Source of the DNA: Nitrospirota bacterium
GTDB taxonomy: Bacteria > Nitrospirota > Thermodesulfovibrionia > UBA6902
Reading direction: 5' to 3'
NCBI GenBank assembly: GCA_016234115.1
Contig: JACRHD010000008.1
Location: forward strand, 62,001 to 126,000
DNA: 64,000 nt
The number at the start of each line of letters is the position of its first letter. The first letter of the stretch is position 1. The notes under the pieces are model-generated. The model was given only the letters and a program-made list of their open reading frames with translations. It did not search any database and was not told the origin of the DNA. Shown piece after piece: positions 1 to 5,888 of the stretch. The translations under genes were made by a program, and so were the position numbers.

Positions 1-105
1 GGCCTGGCAAACGTGCAGCGTATCGTCAGCCGCCACGGCGGCAGGGTATGGGCGGAGAGCGAAGTGGGAGACGGGGCGACGTTTTATTTTACGTTGCCTA
101 AATAA
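1..105 (+). CDS. Sensor histidine kinase, C-terminal end (partial)
   Basis: Frame 1 reads 34 residues to a TAA at 103-105. It opens with GLANVQRIV and ends with a GATFYFTLP strand. This is the G2 box and last strand of a HATPase_c ATP-binding domain, so the gene is the 3' end of a histidine kinase whose start lies left of the window. The next gene of the same logic is the single-domain receiver at 813, which belongs to the class usually encoded directly after phytochrome-like or PAS/GAF kinases. The two are therefore probably partners, now separated by the DUF559 cassette. Input domains cannot be seen. Confidence 0.85.
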   Translation, partial: GLANVQRIVSRHGGRVWAESEVGDGATFYFTLPK

Positions 106-110
106 CAGCT

Positions 111-262
111 TTATTCCCCCTTAGTAAAGGGGGGGGAAGGGGGTTGTTTTAATAAATTGTTATACCTTAGAAAAAGCAGGAGAGGGTTGATTTATTAGAA
201 CAACCCCCCTACCCCCCTTTACTAAGGGGGAATAGAGTTCGCCCCCTTTTGAAAGGGGGAAT
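111..262. repeat. C-tract/G-tract palindromic repeats left of the DUF559 gene
   Basis: Two oppositely oriented copies, 111-150 and 198-235, each hold a CCCCCTTAGTAAAGGGGG-like core next to a second G- or C-tract and a TTGTT or AACAA end. A shorter third copy lies at 241-262. Together they can fold into a long hairpin. The same family recurs at 630-800, inside the genes at 49935 and 61577, and at 61621-61656. Confidence 0.85.
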
Positions 263-268
263 TTAACA

Positions 269-643
269 ATGAAAATACAATACGACCCAAAACTGAAACA
301 TAGATCAAGAGAACTCAGGAAGCAGGGTGTTTTTTCAGAAGTTCTGCTTTGGACATATCTGAAAGGCAGACAAATGCTTGGCCATCAGTTTATGAGACAA
401 AAGCCGGTAGGAAATTATATTGTTGATTTCTATTGCAGCAAACTGCAATTGGTTATAGAAATAGATGGAGAAAGTCATAATGGCAGATTTGATTACGATG
501 TGGACCGGCAGCAATTCCTTGAGTCTTTGGGATTGACCGTTCTAAGATTTAACGATGTGGATGTGAAGAGGGATTTAGAAAGTGTTGTTATGGCAATCGA
601 GAGGTGGATTGATGGAAGGGTAAACAACCCTATTCCCCCTTAG
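269..643 (+). CDS. DUF559 / Vsr-like endonuclease-fold protein
   Basis: This 124-residue protein has the DUF559 signature: an N-terminal SRELRKQGVFSEVLLW stretch, then GHQFMRQKPVGNYIVDFYC, LVIEIDGESH and VLRFNDVDV. The family is related to very-short-patch-repair and restriction-endonuclease folds, and the acidic residues of VDFYC and IEIDG are the presumed metal ligands. No substrate is established. The gene sits between the kinase tail and its likely receiver, with palindromic repeats on both sides. Its last codons (NNPIPP) and its stop lie inside the right-hand repeat, so gene and repeat form one unit. An ATG at 269 follows a G-rich stretch usable as a ribosome site. It could be a homing or repeat-mobilising nuclease, or only a passenger. 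Confidence 0.8.
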   Translation: MKIQYDPKLKHRSRELRKQGVFSEVLLWTYLKGRQMLGHQFMRQKPVGNYIVDFYCSKLQLVIEIDGESHNGRFDYDVDRQQFLESLGLTVLRFNDVDVKRDLESVVMAIERWIDGRVNNPIPP

Positions 644-800
644 TAAAGGGGGGGAAGGGGGGTTGTTTAAATAATTACCTGAGTTGCTTTATCTAAACAA
701 CCCCCTTGATCCCCCTTTACTAAGGGGGAATAGAGTTTGGACTTCCCCCGGTTTAACGGACACCTCGAAAGGTTAGTTGCCCCCTTTACTAAGGGGGAAT
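630..800. repeat. C-tract/G-tract palindromic repeats right of the DUF559 gene
   Basis: Copies at 630-669 and 694-735 face each other like the left-hand pair, and a short copy lies at 780-800. The stop codon of the DUF559 gene lies within the first copy. The layout mirrors the left flank, so the gene is bracketed by near-identical inverted units. Confidence 0.85.
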
Positions 801-812
801 TAAAGGATCTGC

Positions 813-1268
813 ATGGAGCTGAAACGGATATTGCTGGTTGAGGACAACCCGCATGATGTTGAGCTGGCGCTTGTGAACCTGACCGAGTACAACATCGCCA
901 ATGAAATAGAGGTCGTAAATGACGGGGTCGAGGCCCTCGATTACCTTTACCGGCGCGGCAGGTTCGCTGAACGCCAGGAGGGCAACCCGGCAGTGGTGCT
1001 TCTGGACCTCAAGATGCCGAAGGTAGGAGGCATCGAGTTGCTCAGGGCCATAAAGGAGGACGATAACCTGAAGTTCATACCCGTCGTGTTTCTCACCTCC
1101 TCGCGCGAGGAGTGCGACCTTGTAGAATGCTATAAGCTCGGGGCCAATGCTTACGTCGTAAAGCCGGTCGATTTTCATGAGCTTGCACACGCCATCAAGA
1201 GTCTCGGTATGTTCTGGGCGATCATCAATGAGCCTCCGCCGGGGAGTATCATTAAGCCTAAGGGTTAG
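813..1268 (+). CDS. Rcp1-like single-domain response regulator
   Basis: This 151-residue receiver carries the acidic pair in LLVEDNPHDVEL, the phospho-acceptor Asp in VVLLDLKMPKVGG, the switch Thr/Ser in VFLTSS and the Lys of VVKPVDF. There is no output domain. The extended insertion around residues 40-55 (LYRRGRFAERQEG) is typical of receivers paired with phytochrome-like or PAS/GAF kinases (Rcp1 class). They act as phosphate shuttles or by protein contact. The partner is most likely the kinase ending at 105. ATG 813 is preceded by AAAGGATCTGC, a plausible ribosome site. Confidence 0.9.
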   Translation: MELKRILLVEDNPHDVELALVNLTEYNIANEIEVVNDGVEALDYLYRRGRFAERQEGNPAVVLLDLKMPKVGGIELLRAIKEDDNLKFIPVVFLTSSREECDLVECYKLGANAYVVKPVDFHELAHAIKSLGMFWAIINEPPPGSIIKPKG

Positions 1269-1298
1269 AAGGAGTCTATCAGCAAAGACTCTCAACGT

Positions 1299-1382
1299 GT
1301 CATTCCCGCAGTCCGTAAGCGGGAATCCAGAAGCAGTTCATATTAAAGAAACTGGATTCCCGATAAAAACCTCGGGAATGAC
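1299..1382. repeat. Dispersed palindromic repeat (GTCATTCCCG family)
   Basis: GTCATTCCCGCAGT, a GCGGGAATCC segment, a spacer, then the inverted counterpart ending CGGGAATGAC. It is one of about nine copies in the window and fills the gap between the receiver gene and the small Cys protein. Confidence 0.85.
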
Positions 1383-1421
1383 AAACCGTGAGACCTCGCC
1401 TGAGAATTAATCAGAAAAGAG

Positions 1422-1604
1422 TCAACGCGGTTTCTGTTTTTTGAGTTTAAACTTGAGGCACTGTATTCCGGAGGATGCGTAGACGAGGGACGAGGGCATT
1501 TGTCTTGTCTTGAAGCCCATCGCCCTGCAGCCGCGCGGTAATTTTTCATCCCACGTAATGAAGTAATGAGCACAGTTAAAACAGTTGATCCTGTCTTCTT
1601 TCAT
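1422..1604 (-). CDS. Small conserved cysteine protein
   Basis: This 60-residue product has a CFNCAHY motif at residues 9-15, an ITWD, a PRGCRAMGFKTRQMPS block and a late SSGIQCLKF. I recall this pattern (CxxC, ITWD, GC.A.GFK, PS, SSG..C..F) as a widespread small protein family of anaerobes, sometimes mislabelled as uracil-DNA glycosylase. Four cysteines suggest a zinc or Fe-S site. It lies downstream of ftsY on the same strand, separated by a palindromic repeat. Its function is unknown. No strong ribosome site precedes ATG 1604. Confidence 0.65.
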   Translation of the reverse strand: MKEDRINCFNCAHYFITWDEKLPRGCRAMGFKTRQMPSSLVYASSGIQCLKFKLKKQKPR

Positions 1605-1614
1605 GCTAAGAACA

Positions 1615-1717
1615 AGTGAGAAGTAAGAAGTGGGAAGGGAGAAGTAAAAAAAAATCGCCTGACGGCGCTGTTACGATGCCTTCACTTCTCACTTCTTACT
1701 TCCCACTTCTCACTTTT
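1615..1717. repeat. Dispersed inverted repeat (AAGTGAGAAGT family)
   Basis: The left arm is built of GAGAAGT/AAGAAGT/GGGAAG units and the right arm is the complementary ACTTCTCACTTCTTACTTCC. They form a long imperfect hairpin. The right arm abuts the ftsY stop codon. Other copies are at 2671-2767 and 28222-28316. Confidence 0.8.
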
Positions 1718-2621
1718 ATTCGAACAACGCCTCAATAAACTCCGCCGCGTCGAAGTCCTGCAGGTCTTCAACTGCCTCGCCTACCCCGATCAGCTTCACC
1801 GGAATGTTGAGCTCCTTGTTTATGGCCAAAATAATGCCTCCCTTTGCAGTGCCGTCGAGTTTCGTCAGGGCTATCCCCGTGACCCCTACCGCCTCATTGA
1901 ATATTTTGGCCTGGTTGATGGCGTTCTGCCCTGACGTGGCGTCAACGACGAGGAGGACTTCATGGGGCGCAGATGGAGACTCCCTGCTGATAACGCGCTT
2001 GACCTTTTTCAGCTCTTCCATAAGGTTGCTCTTCGTATGGAGTCTTCCCGCCGTGTCGATTATGACCACGTCGATATTCTTGGCCTTGGCCGAGGCCACC
2101 GCATCATAAGCGACTGCCGCGGGGTCCGAGCCGCTTCTGTGTTTAACGATCTGTGCCCCGGCCCTCTGCGCCCATATCTCAAGCTGTTCAATGGCCGCGG
2201 CCCTGAAGGTGTCCCCGGCAGCGAGCGTCACGGAAAACCCCTGGTCCGTAAAGCGTCTCGCGAGCTTTCCGATCGTGGTCGTCTTTCCCACCCCGTTGAC
2301 CCCGATCGTGAGCACGACATACGGCTTTTCACCGGCGCACATTATTTTTGGTCCGGTCCTGAGGCCCTTTCGCATCTCCTCTTTAAGCGCGGCCTTGAGG
2401 TCCCTTGAACTGAATGCCTTTCCGTTTTTTATTTTTTCTCTCAGGGAGTCGGTTATGTCCGAGGCCGCCTGCGGCCCTACATCAGCCATTATCAGGTTCT
2501 CTTCAAGCTCCTCAAGATGAGCCTCGTCAACGACCCCTCCGCGAAAAAGGGCCTCCGTATTTTCAACAAGCAACTTTCTCGTCTTTGCCAGCCCCTGCCT
2601 CAGTTTGTCGAAAAATCCCAC
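1716..2621 (-). CDS. ftsY: Signal recognition particle receptor FtsY
   Basis: This 301-residue SRP GTPase docks SRP-ribosome complexes at the inner membrane for co-translational insertion. The N domain (about 1-85) is followed by the G domain with the P-loop GVNGVGKTT at 107-115, DTFRAAA at 137-143, DTAGR at 189-193 and TKLDG at 253-257. The end, LIGVGEAVEDLQDFDA, is the normal FtsY closing motif. The acidic A domain seen in enterics is absent, as in many bacteria, and the short N-terminal amphipathic helix (MGFFDKLRQGL) probably binds membrane. The start is GTG 2621, preceded by AAAGGAGA. The stop runs into a dispersed repeat. Confidence 0.97.
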   Translation of the reverse strand: MGFFDKLRQGLAKTRKLLVENTEALFRGGVVDEAHLEELEENLIMADVGPQAASDITDSLREKIKNGKAFSSRDLKAALKEEMRKGLRTGPKIMCAGEKPYVVLTIGVNGVGKTTTIGKLARRFTDQGFSVTLAAGDTFRAAAIEQLEIWAQRAGAQIVKHRSGSDPAAVAYDAVASAKAKNIDVVIIDTAGRLHTKSNLMEELKKVKRVISRESPSAPHEVLLVVDATSGQNAINQAKIFNEAVGVTGIALTKLDGTAKGGIILAINKELNIPVKLIGVGEAVEDLQDFDAAEFIEALFE

Positions 2622-2648
2622 GATGTATCTCCTTTACGAATAACATTA

Positions 2649-2793
2649 ACCACAGAGACACGGAGAAGAATAAAAGTGGGAAGTGAGAAATAAGAAGTAG
2701 GAAGTTTGTCAGTTTTCTTATCTCTTTGCGAACCAACTTCTTACTTCCAACTTCTCACTTCTCACTTGATTCCGTGCCTCCGTGGTTTTCTTT
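2649..2793. repeat. Nested dispersed repeats between ftsY and the cold-shock gene
   Basis: An outer inverted pair, ACCACAGAGACACGGAG at 2649-2666 and its counterpart CCGTGCCTCCGTGGTT near 2774-2790, encloses a complete AAGTGAGAAGT-type inverted repeat (2671-2767). One repeat family has apparently inserted into another. Confidence 0.75.
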
Positions 2794-2957
2794 TCTAAAA
2801 ATTTTAACAGTTTTCAACGGAAAATTGCTTCCCTGCCTGTGGCCCCTCAGTCATGTGGAGCCGGGGCCCTTCGATAAACTCAGGACAGGGCTCATTGACA
2901 GCAGGGTGGGGATGTGTTATGCTCCTTTCAGGATTTTGGAAGTTTTTGTCGTTTATG

Positions 2958-2992
2958 AGGCCACAAAGATTTTTGACTTTGTGGCCTTTTTT
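2958..2992 (+). terminator. Intrinsic terminator upstream of the cold-shock gene
   Basis: A perfect 11-bp stem, AGGCCACAAAG (2958-2968) with CTTTGTGGCCT (2977-2987), is followed by six T. No plus-strand gene lies between 1268 and here. It therefore ends either an unannotated transcript or acts as an attenuator in a long cold-shock leader. Confidence 0.75.
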
Positions 2993-3044
2993 AATTGATT
3001 AGACCTTCTGAGATTTTAATTTAAGATAAGGAGGTAAAAAAGAA

Positions 3045-3245
3045 ATGAACCAGGGAACTGTAAAATGGTTTAACGACGCAAAAGGTTTCGGCTTTATAGC
3101 GTGTGAAAACGGAGGCGAAGCATTTGTTCATCATTCGTCCATCCAGGGCGACGGATTTAAATCCCTTGCTGAAGGTGACGCCGTAAGCTTTGATACTGAG
3201 AGCGGCCCGAAAGGCCCCAGAGCTATCAATGTAGTCAAAATGTAA
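3045..3245 (+). CDS. Cold-shock domain protein (CspA family)
   Basis: This 66-residue OB-fold RNA chaperone has RNP1 as KGFGFI (13-18) and RNP2 as EAFVHHS (25-31). It binds single-stranded RNA and melts secondary structure in the cytoplasm. ATG 3045 has a strong AAGGAGG site seven to eight bases upstream. It is monocistronic or nearly so: a good terminator follows at 3256-3284 and another hairpin lies 50 bases before the start, which may contribute to leader-based control. Confidence 0.95.
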   Translation: MNQGTVKWFNDAKGFGFIACENGGEAFVHHSSIQGDGFKSLAEGDAVSFDTESGPKGPRAINVVKM

Positions 3246-3255
3246 AAAGACAGAG

Positions 3256-3284
3256 AAGGCCCCTTCCCGGTGGAGGGGCCTTTT
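3256..3284 (+). terminator. Intrinsic terminator of the cold-shock gene
   Basis: AAGGCCCCT pairs with AGGGGCCTT and ends in a short T run, directly after the cold-shock stop. The next gene has its own AGGAGG site only a few bases further on, so some read-through is likely. Confidence 0.8.
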
Positions 3285-3298
3285 CACTCAGGAGGAAC

Positions 3299-3655
3299 AT
3301 GTTCAGTAAAAACAGGCAGGCAAAGATAGAAAGAAATCAGGAAAGGGTCGACTCGGGCTTTATGTCCAAACACTTTCCGGACGTTACAAGCGTCGTTATC
3401 AGCATAATGTACAAACAGAGGGGGGCAAAATCGTTACTCCGGATCCTGAATTTTTCCTCGGACAGTTATGCTTTTTTCAAGGTGTCCTGCCTGAGTAACG
3501 ACTGTGTCAACGGCGGGTTTGATCTGACCCGAATTATAACCTCTATGATCAGAAACCACAGCGAGGCGTCAAAAGGAGAACTTGGTTGTGACGACAATGG
3601 TCCTCGTCCCGGTCACTCCAATATCGTCTACGAAGTCGCCATACAGTATACATAA
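3299..3655 (+). CDS. Conserved hypothetical protein downstream of csp
   Basis: This 118-residue cytoplasmic protein has no membrane segment. ATG 3299 follows GGAGGAAC, a good ribosome site, which supports it as a real gene. Seen motifs are HFPDVTSVVISI, a SCLSNDCVNGGFDLTRII block and a basic N terminus. I cannot assign it to a named family. It follows the cold-shock gene by 53 bases across a terminator, so it may be a low-level read-through product of that transcript. The cysteine pair in CLSNDC could bind metal, which is only a guess. Confidence 0.6.
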   Translation: MFSKNRQAKIERNQERVDSGFMSKHFPDVTSVVISIMYKQRGAKSLLRILNFSSDSYAFFKVSCLSNDCVNGGFDLTRIITSMIRNHSEASKGELGCDDNGPRPGHSNIVYEVAIQYT

Positions 3656-3888
3656 GAAAAGAGACCGGGGGCAAAATATCCGATGGCGCGGGCAGCGCGG
3701 CCCTGCAATATCGCCCCGCGTTCAGGGCCCGCCGCAACAACTCTTCGTCATTATGCCGCTTTCATTGCCTTACACAAATTATCACTTCTGAATTCCCGGC
3801 AGGCAGCCGATTTTATGATAGCTGTCGAATAGAAGCGCTGCACTGAATTCCCTTGCTATTAAATCACGGGGGGCCTACAATAATACAT

Positions 3889-4038
3889 ATGAAAGAAACA
3901 AAAATATATTGCGAGGACTTGGAGAAAAGGATTTATGAAGACGGGTGTTATGATGCCAAAGGTTCAACGATCTGCAAAGCCTGTTTAAAGAAGCCGGTCC
4001 GTAAAAAAGTCATCTGCATTGGTAAAGCTAAAAAATAA
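3889..4038 (+). CDS. Small Cys/Lys-rich hypothetical protein
   Basis: This 49-residue frame starts at ATG 3889 (MKETKIYCEDLEKR). A longer frame from 3853 has no ribosome signal. Four cysteines, including ICKAC, and a very basic tail ending IGKAKK suggest a small metal-binding or nucleic-acid-binding protein. No Shine-Dalgarno sequence is close, and I do not recognise the family. It may not be a gene. Confidence 0.35.
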   Translation: MKETKIYCEDLEKRIYEDGCYDAKGSTICKACLKKPVRKKVICIGKAKK

Positions 4039-4119
4039 GTTAAAAAAGCCGGGGCATCCGCATCTCTCCCGGTCTTTCCCGCTTCGCTTCCGGTCTGATC
4101 ATTTGCGCCATCGCTGCAA

Positions 4120-4156
4120 ATAAATAAAAAGGAAGACGGGATTTACCCCGCCTTCC
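4120..4156 (-). terminator. Intrinsic terminator of atpE
   Basis: On the minus strand a GGAAGGCGGG / CCCGTCTTCC stem (4131-4156 on the plus strand) ends in TTTTTATTT. It lies 32 bases after the atpE stop and closes the atpB-atpE unit. Confidence 0.85.
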
Positions 4157-4187
4157 CCGAGTGATATCTGAACTACCTCGTGCGGCA

Positions 4188-4541
4188 TTAGAAGCCGAAC
4201 GGTTTTGCAAAGAGAACGATCAAGACGACAACAAGGGCGTAAATACAGAGGGACTCAATCATCGCGAGACCGATAATAAGGGTCGTAGTGATCTTTCCCG
4301 ATGCGCCCGGGTTTCTCGCTACACCTTCCGCAGCCTTGCTGAGACCGATTCCCTGACCGATGCCGGTCCCGAATGCGGCAAGTCCGATTGCCAGACCGGA
4401 GCCGAGGACCGCCCATCCGAAATATCCCATCTTCGCGTCAGACGCCGCTCCTTCAGCAGCAGCCTCTTCCGCCATCGCAATGGGGGCCATAAGACAGATC
4501 AGGGTGAGAGACAATAGAATTGCTGTCAGTATCCTTTTCAT
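4188..4541 (-). CDS. atpE: ATP synthase F0 subunit c
   Basis: This is the 117-residue proteolipid of the rotary ring. ATG 4541 is chosen because AAAGGAGG sits directly before it; an ATG 15 bases further upstream lacks such a site. The N terminus (1-24, MKRILTAILLSLTL to AMA) looks like a cleavable signal peptide, seen in some c subunits. Two hairpin helices follow with the loop ARNPGA. The ion-carrying Glu is E96 in helix 2 (GLAMIESLCIYALV). Gln63 in GIGQG, Ser97 and Tyr101 match ligand positions of Na+-binding c rings, but the Thr after ES is Leu98. Coupling ion is therefore uncertain. It is transcribed after atpB. Confidence 0.95.
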   Translation of the reverse strand: MKRILTAILLSLTLICLMAPIAMAEEAAAEGAASDAKMGYFGWAVLGSGLAIGLAAFGTGIGQGIGLSKAAEGVARNPGASGKITTTLIIGLAMIESLCIYALVVVLIVLFAKPFGF

Positions 4542-4581
4542 GCTTCCTCCTTTCATCTGAACTTTTATTGCAAAAACTTAT

Positions 4582-5268
4582 TTAGTGTGCTTCTTCAACT
4601 GCACCGGCAAGATACAACGTCGTAAGCAATACAAAAACAAAGGCCTGTATCACGGAAACGAGCACACCCAGCGCCAATATCGCCGACGGCACTATCGCCG
4701 GGGCCAGCAGTCCCAGTATAAGGATTATCTTGTGCTTCGCTATCATATTGCCGAATAACCGGACTGATAATGTCAGAGGCCTTGCAAGGTGACCGATAAG
4801 CTCGATGACGAACATGAGAATCATCAGCGGCAATGCCGGAAGCGACCGGATGGGGCCTACAAAGTGTTTTATATAAGCGAGCTTGTGTTCCCTGATCCCG
4901 TAGTAATGTGTGGTAAGGAATACAGGCAGCGCAAGCGCTACGGTTGTGTTTAAATTGCTTGTGGGGGCCTCGCAGCCGGGGATAAGTCCCAGGAAATTGC
5001 ATACGAGGATATAAATGCCGAGGGTCGCAATCAAAGGTACGAAGGTCATGCCCATGTGCCCGATGGAAGTTTCAGCGAGGTTTATAAAAAATTCCAGGAT
5101 AACTTCCATAAAGTTCTGGATCCCCGACGGGACCATCTTCAATGACGACCTCACCATGAGCGCGACAACGATGATGATCAAGGTGGCGACCCAGGAGAAA
5201 GCCACATAGGGTGGGATACCCATGGCTATGACAATATTTAATGGAAAGATTATAGGGGCTTCGTGCAT
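4582..5268 (-). CDS. atpB: ATP synthase F0 subunit a
   Basis: This 228-residue membrane subunit forms the ion half-channels against the c ring. The essential Arg is R170 in LTLSVRLFGNM. The FGNM motif, the conserved VIELIGHLARP segment (with E156) and the final VFVLLTTLYLAGAVEEAH are typical. Five to six transmembrane helices are visible. It is first in a two-gene unit with atpE, 40 bases apart. F1 genes, subunit b and AtpI are not adjacent, a split layout known from several deltaproteobacteria and relatives. A good sigma-70-like promoter lies at 5309-5338. Confidence 0.97.
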   Translation of the reverse strand: MHEAPIIFPLNIVIAMGIPPYVAFSWVATLIIIVVALMVRSSLKMVPSGIQNFMEVILEFFINLAETSIGHMGMTFVPLIATLGIYILVCNFLGLIPGCEAPTSNLNTTVALALPVFLTTHYYGIREHKLAYIKHFVGPIRSLPALPLMILMFVIELIGHLARPLTLSVRLFGNMIAKHKIILILGLLAPAIVPSAILALGVLVSVIQAFVFVLLTTLYLAGAVEEAH

Positions 5269-5308
5269 TGGGTTCCTTTTATTTTTTAAAATTGAAAAAG
5301 CAGTGACA

Positions 5309-5338
5309 ATAATAATCGAGCATATGTTCTCATGTCAA
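5309..5338 (-). promoter_or_regulatory. Sigma-70-type promoter of atpB-atpE
   Basis: Read on the minus strand, TTGACA (5333-5338) and TATTAT (5309-5314) are 18 bp apart and lie about 40 bases before ATG 5268. Confidence 0.7.
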
Positions 5339-5369
5339 GCACCAAATTTATGAATTTAAATTTTTTATA

Positions 5370-5428
5370 GTAGCGCCCTCATTTATTGGGGGCGGCCTTT
5401 TTCGTCGGGGATAAACCCCGACGCTACG
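5370..5428. repeat. Dispersed repeat (GTAGCGTCGGGGTTTATCC family)
   Basis: A 59-base unit with two small hairpins (GTCGGGG-CCCCGAC and a CCCCCAATAAATG-side arm). A near-identical copy in the opposite orientation lies at 33353-33412 upstream of the tetrahaem cytochrome gene. Confidence 0.75.
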
Positions 5429-5436
5429 AAACACAT

Positions 5437-5476
5437 AAAAAAAAGAGGACCCGGCTTTGGACCGGGTCCTCTTTTT
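5437..5476 (-). terminator. Bidirectional terminator after the 5S rRNA
   Basis: An 11-bp perfect stem, AGAGGACCCGG with CCGGGTCCTCT, is flanked by A and T runs on both sides. On the minus strand it ends in eight T about ten bases after the 5S 3' end. Confidence 0.85.
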
Positions 5477-5486
5477 ATAATTTAAT

Positions 5487-5600
<114 letters not shown>

Positions 5601-5620
5601 AAAATTCTATGGCGAGAAAA

Positions 5621-5650
5621 ATAATAACACCATTGGATGATAAAATGCAA
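5621..5650 (-). promoter_or_regulatory. Probable promoter of the orphan 5S rRNA
   Basis: On the minus strand, TTGCAT (5645-5650) and TATTAT (5621-5626) are 18 bp apart. The start would fall about 15 bases before the mature 5S 5' end. Confidence 0.5.
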
Positions 5651-5708
5651 TACCCTTAAAATACTTTTTGCAATTTAACATTTTATTGGTACAATTATAT
5701 ATTACTAA

Positions 5709-5844
5709 GGCATTCATAAGCAAAGACACATAAATTAGCGTCATGCCCGAATTCTTAACCGGGCATCCAGTTATTTTAATGCCCTCCGGGTTCCCGCTTA
5801 CTGACTGCGGGAATGACAAGTTATGGAGCCCTGCTTATGAACTC
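5709..5844. repeat. Full-length GTCATTCCCG-family element with terminal inverted repeats
   Basis: The ends are GGCATTCATAAGC and its inverse GCTTATGAACTC. The interior holds the GTCATGCCCG and GCGGGAATGAC arms. The same architecture, in reverse orientation, is at 13539-13701. This looks like a miniature inverted-repeat element and not a simple REP. Confidence 0.7.
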
Positions 5845-5888
5845 ATCGTTAAATTACGTTTCATGGACCTGTAATATTCGGGGAATTA

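Noticed and set aside
2800-2992. 6S or SRP RNA
   Set aside because: The segment is structured and ends in a terminator, but it lacks the conserved SRP tetraloop motif and I could not build the 6S rod. Kept only as an unnamed transcript.
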